Assembly (NCBI RefSeq): GCF_030012175.1
Contig: NZ_JASCXW010000007.1
Location: forward strand, 1 to 64,000
DNA length: 64,000 nt
From: Peloplasma aerotolerans
Lineage (GTDB): Bacteria; Bacillota_I; Bacilli_A; Acholeplasmatales; Acholeplasmataceae
Direction of reading: 5' to 3'
Shown here: in pieces, positions 54,563-64,000 of the stretch
How positions within the stretch are numbered: the first letter of the stretch is position 1
How the letters are laid out: each line of letters opens with the position of its first letter
Notes under the pieces: generated by a model
What the model was told of the DNA's origin: nothing
The model's input: the letters and a program-made list of their open reading frames with translations, nothing else
Database searches by the model: none
Program-made: the position numbers and the translations under genes

Positions 54563-55815
54563 GTGCTTTTTTGCAGTTTCTCGTAGTTATTAATTGATAA
54601 CATAAGTTTGACTGCAACCTCCAAACCTTGGTCTGCAGCTTTTTGCCATAACTCTTTAGCCTTTTTTTCATCTTTTTCTACGATTGAACCTTCAAAGTAA
54701 ATCATCCCTAAATTATACTGTGCAATCGCTAGATTTGAGTTTGCTGCTTTCTCGTACCAGTAAAATGCTTTTTCCATGTTTTGAACTAGTCCATCACCTT
54801 TTTGATACATAACTGCTAAATTATATTGAGCGTGTGCATGATCTTGTTGAGCTGCTTGTTCTAAAAGCTTTGCAATATTCTTATAATCTTTACTTTCTTG
54901 TTTAATTAAAATCATTGCTAAATGATATAAAGCATTCTTATCTTTTTTTAAGGCTGCTTTTTCAAACCAATGAATTGCTTGTTCAATATTAACTGGAATA
55001 CCTTTACCATTTTGATAATAAAGTCCAACATAATATTCTGATTCCGTATGATTTTGCTTAGCAGCAACCATAAACCATTCGAATGCCTTCAATGGGTGTT
55101 TAGGTTCTTTTTCATGGTAATACATTGCTAATGTATATGCAGCAAGCCCATACTGCTGGTTTGAAGCCTTTTCAAGATAGAATACTGCATTGCTCCATCT
55201 TTCTTCTTCAATCGCCCATATGCCTAATGCATACTGTGCATATGGATGGTCTTGCTTAGCTGCAAGTTCATAATAATGCTTTGCTTTGTCTTTTTGTTTC
55301 TCGTCATCATGATTGAGTGTTTCGTAAATCATACCCAACATATACTGTGAATCGCTGTATCCCAAATCTGCAGCTTTGATAAACCATTCCATTGCAGCAA
55401 ATATATAACGTTGTATAGAAAAGCCATAATAGAAATATGTACCTAATATGTGCATGCTTACAGGATCATTATTTTGAGCTTCACTAAGGAGCACTTGATA
55501 GTTTTGTTTGAAATAGTCTTTAGCGGTGTCTTCATCCTTTTCGACACCTGTCCCAGTATGATACATTAAACCTAAAGCATATCCACATTTATTGCTACCC
55601 AGTTCTTCACCTTTTTTATAATGTTCGATTGCTTTTCCTTGATCTAAAGATATACCATCTCCAAGCCCATAAAAGCGACCAAGAAAATAATGAGCATCAG
55701 CATGACCTAAAACGGCTGCTTGATTGAAATGTTCAATCGCTGCCATGATATTTTTCTTTGGTGTATTTAGTAAATAATTTGATAGACCCGCTTGATAATG
55801 GGTGTTTGCATTCAT
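54550..55815 (-). CDS. Sel1-repeat (TPR-like) protein
   Basis: 421 aa made of about eleven Sel1-like repeats of 32-37 residues with the pattern AQYxLGxxYxxGxGVxxDxxKAxxWYxKAA, for example HAQYNLAVMYQKGDGLVQN. No signal peptide or membrane span, so cytoplasmic. Such proteins act as interaction scaffolds; the partner here is unknown, but the overlapping small membrane protein is a candidate. Confidence 0.85.
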   Translation of the reverse strand: MNANTHYQAGLSNYLLNTPKKNIMAAIEHFNQAAVLGHADAHYFLGRFYGLGDGISLDQGKAIEHYKKGEELGSNKCGYALGLMYHTGTGVEKDEDTAKDYFKQNYQVLLSEAQNNDPVSMHILGTYFYYGFSIQRYIFAAMEWFIKAADLGYSDSQYMLGMIYETLNHDDEKQKDKAKHYYELAAKQDHPYAQYALGIWAIEEERWSNAVFYLEKASNQQYGLAAYTLAMYYHEKEPKHPLKAFEWFMVAAKQNHTESEYYVGLYYQNGKGIPVNIEQAIHWFEKAALKKDKNALYHLAMILIKQESKDYKNIAKLLEQAAQQDHAHAQYNLAVMYQKGDGLVQNMEKAFYWYEKAANSNLAIAQYNLGMIYFEGSIVEKDEKKAKELWQKAADQGLEVAVKLMLSINNYEKLQKSTWQS

Positions 55816-55883
55816 ATAATCAACTCCAACATAATCATAACATAAATGAATCTATTTTACTGTGAATAAGACATCTAAAAAGA

Positions 55884-56504
55884 CTAGTCTAACAAATGCT
55901 TTATTGCGTCAAAATAAATTTGATAACCTTTTTCATTTAGGTGAATACCATCTGTTGTTAAATCAGGAGAAAGCTGACTGTCATCACCTAAAAAAAGTTG
56001 ATAGAGATCTATAAATTCATGAGCATTAATTCTCTTTCTAAGTTGGTCATTAATGTTTAAGTGTTGTTCATTGGTTCTGCCTTCAACATAATCGATATTC
56101 GTTAATGCATGGTCTTTTAGCATGGGTGTTAAACTCATAATATATACTTTTTTTTGAGTTTCTTTTTCGATCTTGTTTTTAATTTCAATAATGTTTTTTA
56201 TCGTTTCGTCCATAGATAGATTTGTTAATACTAAATCATTAGACCCAACGCTTAAAATAACATGTCTTGGTTCTAGTCGAATTGTTTCTGTTAAGCGATT
56301 TAACACACCTGGTGTTGTATCTCCTGGAATTCCGTGATTGACGACTTTATTTTCTAAATGAAACTTTTTCAACGGAAAATAAGCGACGATTGAATCACCT
56401 AAAAAGATGATTTTTTGGGTCTCATTTTGCTGCTTAAATTTTTTTACTTTATTTTCATAATCAGCTTTAATGATTGCCTTTATGTTTTCACGCTTTTCAC
56501 TCAT
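55884..56504 (-). CDS. SGNH/GDSL-family hydrolase
   Basis: 206-aa esterase or lipase-like enzyme. Block I is IIFLGDSIVAYFP (catalytic Ser), block II is NHGIPGDTT (Gly), block III is LSVGSNDLVL (Asn) and block V is DGIHLNEKGYQ (Asp and His). No signal peptide, so cytoplasmic; the substrate is unknown. AGAGG lies about 8 nt before the ATG. It follows uvrB by 24 bp. Confidence 0.9.
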   Translation of the reverse strand: MSEKRENIKAIIKADYENKVKKFKQQNETQKIIFLGDSIVAYFPLKKFHLENKVVNHGIPGDTTPGVLNRLTETIRLEPRHVILSVGSNDLVLTNLSMDETIKNIIEIKNKIEKETQKKVYIMSLTPMLKDHALTNIDYVEGRTNEQHLNINDQLRKRINAHEFIDLYQLFLGDDSQLSPDLTTDGIHLNEKGYQIYFDAIKHLLD

Positions 56505-56528
56505 TTAGAAACCTCTTTCGATATAAAG

Positions 56529-58484
56529 TTAATTTTCTGTCTTTAATTCAAATAATAAATCTCGATATTCTGCAGCTTTTTCGAAGTCAAGATTTTTAGC
56601 AGCTTCTTTCATTTGTGATTCAAGCTTCTTAATCATCTTGTCTTTATCTTTCTTCGTTAATTTCGTATAATCTTTTTCTTCTTCCAATAATTCTTCTTTA
56701 AGACTAATCTTATCCCTTATATCTTTTTGAATGGATACAGGAACGACATTATATTTTTCATTAAACTCAAGCTGAATCGATCTTCTTCTATTGGTTTCAT
56801 TTATCGCATAATCCATTGCCGCACTGACTTTATCAGCATACATAATGACGCGACCATTTTGATTTCTTGCTGCTCGACCAATGGTTTGAACCAAACTTCT
56901 TTCACTACGTAAGAATCCTTGTTTATCAGCATCTAAGATTGCAACCAATGAAACCTCTGGTAAATCTAGTCCTTCTCTTAATAAGTTAATACCGATTAAG
57001 CAATCATATTTACCAATTCTTAAATCTCTTAAAATAGTAATTCTTTCTAGTGATTTGATTTCACTATGAAGATAAGTAACTTTGAGTCCTAACTGTTTGA
57101 AGTAAGCAGATAGATCTTCGCTCATTCTAATGGTTAAAGTTGTTACTAATACACGTTCATTATTCGCAATTCGCTTTTTAATTTCGAAATACAAATCATC
57201 CATTTGACCTTCAGTTGGTCTAACTTCAATAATGGGATCTAGTAAATATGTTGGACGTATGATTTGCTCTATAATTGGAATCCCTTTTTCTAATTCATAA
57301 GGACCCGGTGTCGCAGATAAATAAATAACGTTTTTAAGCTTGTTTTCAAACTCGTCAAACTGTAGTGGTCTATTATCAAGTGCACTAGGTAATCTAAACC
57401 CATGTTCAACAAGTGTTGTTTTTCTTGAACGATCTCCAAAATACATTCCTCTAACTTGGGGAATTGTAACATGTGATTCATCGACAATCATTAAAAAGTC
57501 ATCGCCAAAAAAATCCATAAGTGTCGCAGGGGTTTCCCCTGCTTTTCTAAGTGCTAAATGTCTTGAGTAATTTTCAACCCCACTGCATATTCCTATTTCT
57601 TCTAGCATTTCCATATCATATTTGGTTCTTTGTTCTATACGTTGAGCTTCTAATAACATATTGTTATCTTTAAAATATGCGAGTTGTTCTTGAAGTTCGT
57701 TTTTTATTCTTCTTATGGATTCCTTTAATTTCTCTTTATTGGTCATGAAGTGTGTAGCTGGGAATATTGTGACATAATTAAGTGCTTCAACCGCTTGACC
57801 TGTTAAGACATCAAAGCGTTTGATTTCTTCAACTGAATCACCAAAAAAAGAAATGCGGATGCCATTTGCTCGTTCATATGCTGGAATAACCTCAACTGAA
57901 TCACCACGGACTCTAAAAGTTCCTCTGTGAAAATCTATATCATTTCTTTGATAAGTGAGTTCAACTAACTTATTAATTAATCGATCACGACCATAGTCGT
58001 CTCCTATGCGAACCGCGATCATTGAGTTTTTATAATCCTCAGGGTCACCAATCCCATAGATACAAGATACAGACGCAACGACGATAACATCTTCACTATC
58101 GAGAAGTGATGCGGTTGCACTATGTCTCATCTCATCGATTTCATCATTAATCGATGAATCTTTTTCGATATAAGTATCTGTAGAAACGACATATGCTTCT
58201 GGTTGAAAGTAATCATAGTAGGAAATATAATATTCTACACGATTATTGGGAAAAAAAGCCTTAAGTTCGCCATAAAGCTGACCGGCTAAGGTCTTGTTTG
58301 GGGCGAGTATTAAGGTTTTCTTTTGTGTTTTTTCTATGATGTTTGCAATCGTATACGTTTTACCGGTTCCGGTTGCTCCTAAAAGAATTTGTTCTTTTAT
58401 ACCATTTTGGATATTTTCATTTAGTTTTTCAATCGCTTTTATTTGATCACCTTTCGGTGTAAACGGTGCTTTAAGATCAAACAA
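56529..58484 (-). CDS. uvrB: Excinuclease ABC subunit B
   Basis: Helicase-like damage-verification subunit of nucleotide excision repair. Walker [11 protein letters not shown], the beta-hairpin region ([11 protein letters not shown]), DEXH-type motif [16 protein letters not shown] and the C-terminal UVR motif ([20 protein letters not shown]) are all present. The start is placed at TTG 58484, about 10 nt after AAGGA, giving [14 protein letters not shown], which matches the usual N-terminus; GTG at 58493 is too close to that site. It lies 13 bp after the phosphate transporter gene. Confidence 0.95.
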   Translation of the reverse strand: MFDLKAPFTPKGDQIKAIEKLNENIQNGIKEQILLGATGTGKTYTIANIIEKTQKKTLILAPNKTLAGQLYGELKAFFPNNRVEYYISYYDYFQPEAYVVSTDTYIEKDSSINDEIDEMRHSATASLLDSEDVIVVASVSCIYGIGDPEDYKNSMIAVRIGDDYGRDRLINKLVELTYQRNDIDFHRGTFRVRGDSVEVIPAYERANGIRISFFGDSVEEIKRFDVLTGQAVEALNYVTIFPATHFMTNKEKLKESIRRIKNELQEQLAYFKDNNMLLEAQRIEQRTKYDMEMLEEIGICSGVENYSRHLALRKAGETPATLMDFFGDDFLMIVDESHVTIPQVRGMYFGDRSRKTTLVEHGFRLPSALDNRPLQFDEFENKLKNVIYLSATPGPYELEKGIPIIEQIIRPTYLLDPIIEVRPTEGQMDDLYFEIKKRIANNERVLVTTLTIRMSEDLSAYFKQLGLKVTYLHSEIKSLERITILRDLRIGKYDCLIGINLLREGLDLPEVSLVAILDADKQGFLRSERSLVQTIGRAARNQNGRVIMYADKVSAAMDYAINETNRRRSIQLEFNEKYNVVPVSIQKDIRDKISLKEELLEEEKDYTKLTKKDKDKMIKKLESQMKEAAKNLDFEKAAEYRDLLFELKTEN

Positions 58485-58497
58485 TTGATTCACATCC

Positions 58498-60201
58498 TTA
58501 TATATCTTTGTCTACCTCGTGAGGTTTTGGAACTGCAATACTTTGAGGGATATACATTGGTTCAATAACAGAACTTGCAATATTTAACAAATGGTCACCG
58601 ATTCTTTCTAGATTGGCAAGAATATCAGCAAAGTTTGCTGCAATAACAAATGTTACATCGCCATTCTTCAAACGTTCGATATAACGATATCTAAATTTTT
58701 CTTCCATATCATCAACAACGTCTTCTAATTCAACAACATGTTGTGCAACTTCAACACTATTCGTTTCAAAACAATTTAATGTATGATTCAACATATCTTC
58801 TAAAACTTGATATAGCTCAGCTAAATCTCTTCCACCTTCTTCTGAAAGTAGTTGAGATTCTTGATATCTTTCAACAAAGAATTCAACAATATTCGTTAAG
58901 TGATCCCCAATTCTTTCAAAGTCTCTAATCGTATCCAAGTCCCTTGATAACTTTAATGAATCTTTTGGATCTAGTCCAGTTTGAGAAATTTTAATTAAGT
59001 AGTCATGCAATTTCTGGTCATAAGTATCAATCATCATTTCATGCGTATATGCTTCTTGAACAAGTTTAGAATTTTCTTTAAAACTATATTCTCTTGCGAT
59101 TTCAAAATAATCTTTAACTATTGAACCCATATATAAAATTGCTTTTTTAACAAATTCGAGGGCCAAAACCGGAGACTCGTGGATAAGTTTCTCATCAAAC
59201 ATTTCTTCTGGTATTTGTTTTTCAAATTTATCTTTGACAAAAAACTTGGCCAGAAAGATCATTTGTTTAATAAAGAAGAACAAGATGAATGTCATCACAA
59301 TATTTTGGAAAGCATGAGCAAATGCAATGGTTAGCATTGAATAAGGTTGTAAATATCTCGTTTCAAACCATAAAACCAATGCCTCATATGGTAGCAAGAA
59401 AATCAAGAAAATTACCGCACTCACAACGTTAAACAAGATATGGACAAATGCAGCACGTTTACTTTCAGTGTTTCCACCTAATGATGCTAAAAATGCAGTA
59501 ATTGTAGTCCCGATATTTGCACCTAACAAAATAGGTACAACACCAGTTAAAGCAATAGAGTCAATGCCTTCTGCATTAAGCGCATAAAGACGTTGTAGAA
59601 TACCAATCGATGCTGATGATGATTGGACTAATGTTGTGAATAATGTTCCAAAAACAGTACCTAATAACCAGTTGTTAGAAAACGCAAGAAACATACTTTC
59701 TGCAGCTTGGGTTGATGCTATAGGTTTCAATCCCATTGACATGGTATTCAAACCAACAAAAATCATCCCTAAACCTGCAAGAATACCACCAATATGGTGA
59801 ACTTTTCTTTGCTTAATAAACGTCATAATGACCCCAACAAATAACATTGCAAGTCCATAATCAGCCACCGGTAAACCGATAATAAATGCAGTTACCGTAG
59901 TCCCGATATTCGCACCCATAATGATCCCAACACTTTGCGGTAGAGTCAACAGTCCTGCACGTAATAAACCAATCATTAATGCAGTTGTACCAGATGATGT
60001 TTGCATCAGTACAGTTAAAGCGATACCAACAAATATCCCCTTCAACGGAGTATTTGTAGATTTTTCGATAATCATTTTCAATTTGTTTCCAGCGGCCGCT
60101 TTTAAAGAATCACTCATTAGGTTAATCCCAAAAATAAAGAGTGCTAAACCTCCCAAAACAAATAGTATTTCATCACCAAGCATAAACGCTGCTACAGTCA
60201 T
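58498..60201 (-). CDS. Na/Pi cotransporter with PhoU-like domain
   Basis: 567 aa. Two inverted membrane repeats carry the motif pairs [12 protein letters not shown] with [11 protein letters not shown] and [10 protein letters not shown] with [11 protein letters not shown], typical of the NptA/YjbB family. The C-terminal third (about 350-550) is a PhoU-like helical domain with [13 protein letters not shown] and [19 protein letters not shown] precedes the ATG. Its leader is long and includes a terminator. It is followed by uvrB. Confidence 0.92.
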   Translation of the reverse strand: MTVAAFMLGDEILFVLGGLALFIFGINLMSDSLKAAAGNKLKMIIEKSTNTPLKGIFVGIALTVLMQTSSGTTALMIGLLRAGLLTLPQSVGIIMGANIGTTVTAFIIGLPVADYGLAMLFVGVIMTFIKQRKVHHIGGILAGLGMIFVGLNTMSMGLKPIASTQAAESMFLAFSNNWLLGTVFGTLFTTLVQSSSASIGILQRLYALNAEGIDSIALTGVVPILLGANIGTTITAFLASLGGNTESKRAAFVHILFNVVSAVIFLIFLLPYEALVLWFETRYLQPYSMLTIAFAHAFQNIVMTFILFFFIKQMIFLAKFFVKDKFEKQIPEEMFDEKLIHESPVLALEFVKKAILYMGSIVKDYFEIAREYSFKENSKLVQEAYTHEMMIDTYDQKLHDYLIKISQTGLDPKDSLKLSRDLDTIRDFERIGDHLTNIVEFFVERYQESQLLSEEGGRDLAELYQVLEDMLNHTLNCFETNSVEVAQHVVELEDVVDDMEEKFRYRYIERLKNGDVTFVIAANFADILANLERIGDHLLNIASSVIEPMYIPQSIAVPKPHEVDKDI

Positions 60202-60272
60202 AAACTTCTCCTTTAATTATGTCATATGTTTTTTTACGACTATTCAATTCTATCTATGGACTCATGAAAAAA

Positions 60273-60290
60273 GCATCATTAAGATGATGC
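60273..60290 (-). terminator. Terminator in the nptA leader
   Basis: Perfect 7-bp arms GCATCAT and ATGATGC, loop CTTA on the minus strand, then six T. It lies about 70 bp before the nptA start. Confidence 0.75.
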
Positions 60291-60519
60291 CAATCATGTT
60301 GTTTTTATATCTTTATCTTAGTAGTTAGTAGGTTCAATTTAATTAATTGGTGTTTTATTATCATCATAATTATTTGAATTTCCTTTATTACTAAATCATA
60401 TTTTTTATGCAACTAAAACGATTATTCCCTATTGTATTATATCATAGATATAGCAGTGTGAGACAAGTTTGCAAATTGAAAGCGTTTCTATGATTAATAT
60501 TATCTATAACAAAACAAAA

Positions 60520-60544
60520 AAGGGATGTGAATTCCACATCCCTT
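60520..60544 (-). terminator. Terminator of ppdK
   Basis: Perfect 10-bp arms AAGGGATGTG and CACATCCCTT, five-base loop, then TTTTGTTTT. Confidence 0.88.
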
Positions 60545-60561
60545 ATCGTATTTAACAATAT

Positions 60562-63186
60562 TTATCTTGGATTTTTAATGTTTGCATGTGCAGCAGCCAA
60601 TCTTGCGATTGGTACTCTAAATGGTGAACAAGAAACATAGTCTAAACCAATTTGATGACAGAACTCAACTGATACAGGATCTCCACCATGTTCTCCACAA
60701 ATACCAAGTTTTAGATTAGGTCTTGTTTGTTTACCTAATTTAACACCCATTTCCATTAACTTACCAACACCTAAAATATCGATATGCGCGAATGGATCAT
60801 TTGCAAATATTTTCTTTTCGTAATATTCAGCTAAGAATTTACCAGCATCATCACGACTAAATCCAAATGTCATTTGTGTTAAGTCATTCGTTCCAAAACT
60901 GAAAAATTCAGCTTCTTTTGCAATTTCATCAGCCATTAATGCAGCACGTGGAATTTCAATCATTGTTCCAACTGTGTATGTTAACTTAACGCCTGAAGCC
61001 TTAATAATCGCATCTGCAGTCTCAACAACTACATCTTTAACATATTTAAGTTCTTTTAATTCTCCTACTAGAGGAATCATAATTTCAGGAATAATTGTCA
61101 TACCTTCTTTTGTTACAGCAATAGCTGCTTCAATAACCGCTTGTGTTTGCATCTTAGCGATTTCTGGGTATGTAACACTTAAACGAACACCACGATGTCC
61201 TAACATAGGATTAGTTTCATGTAAGTCATCAATCGTTCCTTTAAGCATATCGTAACTTAGACCCATTTCTTTAGCTAAAGCTTCAATATCTTTTGGATCA
61301 GTTGGTACGAATTCATGTAATGGTGGATCTAAGTAACGAATGGTTACAGCATAACCTTTCATTTCTTTATAAAGTCCGATAAAGTCTTCTCTTTGCATAG
61401 GAAGTAGCTTAGCTAAAGCTTTTTCTCTTTCAGCTTTATTTTTAGCAACGATCATTTCTCTAACTGCAGGAATACGATCTGGTTCAAAGAACATGTGCTC
61501 AGTACGGCATAGACCGATACCTTCAGCTCCAAAGTTATAAGCAACTCTTGCATCTCTTGGATTGTCAGCATTTGTTCTAACTTTTAGTGCACGATATTTA
61601 TCTGCCCATTCCATTAATTTAGCAAAATCTCCTGAAACTGTTGCATCCATTGTTTCAACTTTTTGTCCGTAAACTTTACCAGTTGAACCATCTAATGAAA
61701 TCCAATCACCTTCATTAAATCTTTCGCCATTAACTTCAAAATATTTTTTAGATTCAAACACACGCACTGCACCAGCACCTGCAACACAGCAAGTCCCCAT
61801 ACCACGAGCAACAACTGCTGCATGTGATGTCATACCACCGCGTGATGTTAAAATACCTGATGCTACGATCATACCTTCGATATCTTCTGGAGATGTTTCT
61901 TGACGTACAAGAACGACAGGAAGACCATCAGCCTTCTTCATTTCTTTAGCACGGTCAGAATTGAACGCAATGCGCCCAGTTGCTGCACCAGGTGATGCAT
62001 TTAATCCAGTAGCAATTACTCTTGCTTCTTTTAACGATTTAGGATTAAATTGAGGATGTAATAAAGCATCTAATTGTGATGGTTCTACTTTAAGAATTGC
62101 TTCTTTTTCAGTTAAAACACCTTCAGCAACCAAATCAATAGCTATTTTCAACGCAGCTTGAGCTGTACGTTTACCATTACGCGTTTGAAGCATGTACAAT
62201 TTACCTTTTTCAATTGTAAATTCCATATCTTGCATATCACGATAATGTGCTTCTAATTTTTTAGAAATATTAAAGAATTCTTCATATAGTGAAGGGTTAT
62301 CTTTTTTTAGTTCAGAAATAGGTTTTGGTGTACGGATACCCGCAACAACATCTTCACCTTGAGCATTAAATAAATACTCACCATATAGTTCATCAGTTCC
62401 ATCAGATGGGTTTCTAGAGAATGCAACACCTGTTCCTGAATCTTCGCCCATATTTCCAAAAACCATGCCTTGAACGTTTACTGCAGTTCCCCATTCGTAA
62501 GGAATGTGGTTTAATCTACGATATGTGTTCGCACGTGGGTTATCCCATGATCTAAATACAGCAGTGATTGCTTCAATCAACTGAACTTTTGGATCTTGTG
62601 GGAATGGTTCACCTTTTAATTCCTCATATTTAGCTAAAAATCTACCAACGAGTTCAATTAAGTCATCCGCACTAAGATCTGTATCTAGCTCAATACCTTT
62701 ATGTTCTTTCATTTCTTCAAGCAACGCTTCAAAATTCGCTTTTTCGATGTCCATAACAACATCAGCAAACATTTGAATAAAACGTCGATATGAGTCATAT
62801 GCAAAGCGTGGATTGTTTGTCAACTTAGCCAATCCTTTTACAGATGAATCATTTAAACCTAAGTTCAAAATCGTATCCATCATGCCTGGCATTGATGCTC
62901 TTGATCCTGATCTAACAGATACTAAGAACGGATTGTTAGAATCTCCGAATTTTTTACCTGCTTCTTTTTCTGTTTTTTCCAAAGCTTCATTGATTTGTTC
63001 AATTATTTCTGTTGAGATTACTTTCTTTTTAGCATAGTAATCAATACAAGCTTCAGTTGTTACAATAAATCCTTGTGGAACTGGCATACCTAGTGAAGTC
63101 ATTTCAGCTAGATTCGCGCCTTTACCACCAAGAAGGTTTTTCATTGTCGCATTACCTTCTTTGAATAAATATACAAATTTAGTCAT
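60562..63186 (-). CDS. ppdK: Pyruvate, phosphate dikinase
   Basis: Interconverts PEP, AMP and PPi with pyruvate, ATP and Pi. 874 aa is full length. The N-terminal nucleotide-binding domain begins GGKGANLAEMTSLGMPVPQGF. The swivelling His is in GGMTSHAAVVARGMGTCCV (near 455), preceded by the regulatory Thr. The C-terminal PEP-binding barrel has LKLGICGEHGGDPVS with the catalytic Cys. AAAGGAAAT precedes the ATG. It lies 52 bp after pfkA, so PPi-saving glycolysis is plausible; no strong promoter was seen between them. Confidence 0.96.
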   Translation of the reverse strand: MTKFVYLFKEGNATMKNLLGGKGANLAEMTSLGMPVPQGFIVTTEACIDYYAKKKVISTEIIEQINEALEKTEKEAGKKFGDSNNPFLVSVRSGSRASMPGMMDTILNLGLNDSSVKGLAKLTNNPRFAYDSYRRFIQMFADVVMDIEKANFEALLEEMKEHKGIELDTDLSADDLIELVGRFLAKYEELKGEPFPQDPKVQLIEAITAVFRSWDNPRANTYRRLNHIPYEWGTAVNVQGMVFGNMGEDSGTGVAFSRNPSDGTDELYGEYLFNAQGEDVVAGIRTPKPISELKKDNPSLYEEFFNISKKLEAHYRDMQDMEFTIEKGKLYMLQTRNGKRTAQAALKIAIDLVAEGVLTEKEAILKVEPSQLDALLHPQFNPKSLKEARVIATGLNASPGAATGRIAFNSDRAKEMKKADGLPVVLVRQETSPEDIEGMIVASGILTSRGGMTSHAAVVARGMGTCCVAGAGAVRVFESKKYFEVNGERFNEGDWISLDGSTGKVYGQKVETMDATVSGDFAKLMEWADKYRALKVRTNADNPRDARVAYNFGAEGIGLCRTEHMFFEPDRIPAVREMIVAKNKAEREKALAKLLPMQREDFIGLYKEMKGYAVTIRYLDPPLHEFVPTDPKDIEALAKEMGLSYDMLKGTIDDLHETNPMLGHRGVRLSVTYPEIAKMQTQAVIEAAIAVTKEGMTIIPEIMIPLVGELKELKYVKDVVVETADAIIKASGVKLTYTVGTMIEIPRAALMADEIAKEAEFFSFGTNDLTQMTFGFSRDDAGKFLAEYYEKKIFANDPFAHIDILGVGKLMEMGVKLGKQTRPNLKLGICGEHGGDPVSVEFCHQIGLDYVSCSPFRVPIARLAAAHANIKNPR

Positions 63187-63238
63187 AGTTTATTTCCTTT
63201 CTTCTATTTAAATTTTTATTTATATCTTAAAATAAAAC

Positions 63239-64000
63239 TTATGAAACTTTTTTAACCATCTTATAGAGTTCATTTTTCGGTCTCTTTTGACCAACAACGT
63301 TAGCAAAAGGTAAATGAATCACTCTATTATCTCTAACACCTACACATACACCATATATATCATCATTTAGAAGTTCAACAGCATATGTACCCAATCTAGA
63401 TGCTAAAATTCGATCTTCAGGACAAGGTGACCCACCTCTTTGAATATATCCTAAAACTGTAGCTCTAGAGTCAAAACCTGATTTCTCAGTAATTTCTTTA
63501 GCAAAATCATGCGCATCAATAATGTTTTCAGTTAAAACGATGATTGCATGTCTTCTACCATCTGCTTTATGTTTTTTTAACCTACTGATGATTTGGTCTT
63601 TATTCATTGGATTTTCAGGAGTAACAATAAATTCTGCACCTCCACAAATTCCAGCGTATAAAGCTAAGTCACCACAATGTCTTCCCATAACCTCAACGAT
63701 ACTGCATCGTTGATGTGAAGTTGAGGTATCTCTAAGTTTATCAATTGCGTCAACGATTGTCTCAACTGCAGTTTGAAATCCTATAGTAAAATCTGTTCCT
63801 GGAATATCATTATCAATTGTACCTGGAAGACCTATGGTTTTTATTCCCAATTTGGTTAAATCCATTGCTCCTCGATAAGTGCCATCACCACCGATTACAA
63901 TTAATGCTTCAATGCCTCTATTTAGTAAATTGTTAACCGCTTTTTGTTTACCTTCTATTTTCATAAAATCTTCGGATCTCGAAGTTCCTAAAAAAGTTCC
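63239..64000 (-). CDS. pfkA: 6-phosphofructokinase (5' end outside window)
   Basis: Commits fructose 6-phosphate to glycolysis. The frame is open to the window edge; upstream of the internal Met it reads GTFLGTSRSEDF, the expected PfkA sequence, so the start is beyond 64000. Motifs are VIGGDGTYRGA, PGTIDNDIPGTD (the Gly indicates ATP rather than PPi use), VEVMGRHCGDLA and LGYIQRGGSP. About 254 codons are visible. It is 52 bp upstream of ppdK. Confidence 0.95.
   Translation of the reverse strand, partial: GTFLGTSRSEDFMKIEGKQKAVNNLLNRGIEALIVIGGDGTYRGAMDLTKLGIKTIGLPGTIDNDIPGTDFTIGFQTAVETIVDAIDKLRDTSTSHQRCSIVEVMGRHCGDLALYAGICGGAEFIVTPENPMNKDQIISRLKKHKADGRRHAIIVLTENIIDAHDFAKEITEKSGFDSRATVLGYIQRGGSPCPEDRILASRLGTYAVELLNDDIYGVCVGVRDNRVIHLPFANVVGQKRPKNELYKMVKKVS

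Larger units (their letters stand above)
60202..60561 (-). ncRNA. Long nptA leader or small RNA unit
   Basis: A 360-bp stretch without a convincing gene. On the minus strand it holds, in order, the ppdK terminator, an extended -10 TGATATAAT (60436-60444), about 140 bp of A/T-rich sequence and a hairpin terminator (60273-60290). The nptA ribosome site follows. The transcript could be a 160-nt small RNA or an attenuated leader. I do not recognise a known riboswitch class. Confidence 0.45.

Noticed and set aside
55870-55895. AGACTAGTCT palindrome at the end of the SGNH hydrolase gene
   Set aside because: A 10-bp palindrome with no room for a loop; not a convincing terminator.
59921-60328. 135-codon plus-strand frame over the nptA start
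   Set aside because: Antisense to the conserved transporter motifs and crosses the nptA leader terminator; no ribosome site.
60305-60367. Possible 20-residue leader peptide (MMIIKHQLIKLNLLTTKIKI) upstream of the nptA leader terminator
   Set aside because: The nearest AAGGA is about 13 nt from the ATG, and such short frames are expected by chance in A/T-rich DNA.

Overview
The window is AT-rich, gene-dense chromosomal DNA from a low-GC Gram-positive-type bacterium. The gene order is Firmicutes-like: lepB-rbgA-rnhB, and phoH-ybeY-cdd-era-recO-glyQS-dnaG-rpoD-trmK. Several reading frames end in TGA and Trp is encoded by TGG, so the standard bacterial code applies. Single-chain GlyRS, a soluble FtsK-type translocase, PPDK and compact proteins suggest an Acholeplasma/Izemoplasma-like lineage or a related low-GC Bacilli branch. 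That assignment is inference. No rRNA, CRISPR array, prophage or insertion sequence was seen. Most genes lie on the minus strand, as expected for one replichore.

Layout. 1-5.2 kb: RNase HII, ribosome GTPase RbgA, signal peptidase I, a soluble FtsK/SftA-like translocase and an unknown membrane-anchored protein. 5.3-15.1 kb: a compact type IV pilus (T4P)-like locus, the most notable region. The minus-strand operon encodes a VanW-like membrane protein, PilB ATPase, PilC platform protein, a major pilin with its own promoter and terminator, prepilin peptidase, a fused PilM-PilN and PilO. A divergent plus-strand operon encodes three minor pseudopilins, the last lacking Glu5. 15.1-20.3 kb: a HAD phosphatase, tRNA-Arg(UCU) and a MarR-controlled heterodimeric ABC exporter. 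20.3-28.7 kb: a nine-gene information-processing operon. 28.8-30.1 kb: rpsU, rsmE, secG. 30.1-33.5 kb: an iron(III)-type ABC importer. 33.6-38.2 kb: cysteine synthesis (cysE, cysK), an MBL hydrolase, an rRNA uracil methyltransferase and serine dehydratase. 38.3-44.2 kb: an M32 carboxypeptidase, two tandem MgtE genes, and a ZIP transporter with a DtxR-type regulator. 44.2-51.6 kb: aldo/keto reductase, TldD/TldE and a second heterodimeric ABC exporter. 51.6-52.9 kb: a three-gene operon whose products share a short helical motif. 53-64 kb: peptidase T, Sel1-repeat protein, SGNH hydrolase, UvrB, a Na/Pi cotransporter with a terminator-bearing leader, PPDK and the 3' part of pfkA.

Functional picture. 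Metal handling (iron importer, two MgtE, ZIP plus DtxR), drug or lipid export (two asymmetric ABC pairs) and glycolytic ends (PfkA, PPDK) surround a surface-filament machine that should work without an outer membrane. Sites such as promoters, operators and terminators were located by eye from consensus hexamers, palindromes and hairpin-plus-U-tract patterns. None has been checked by computation.
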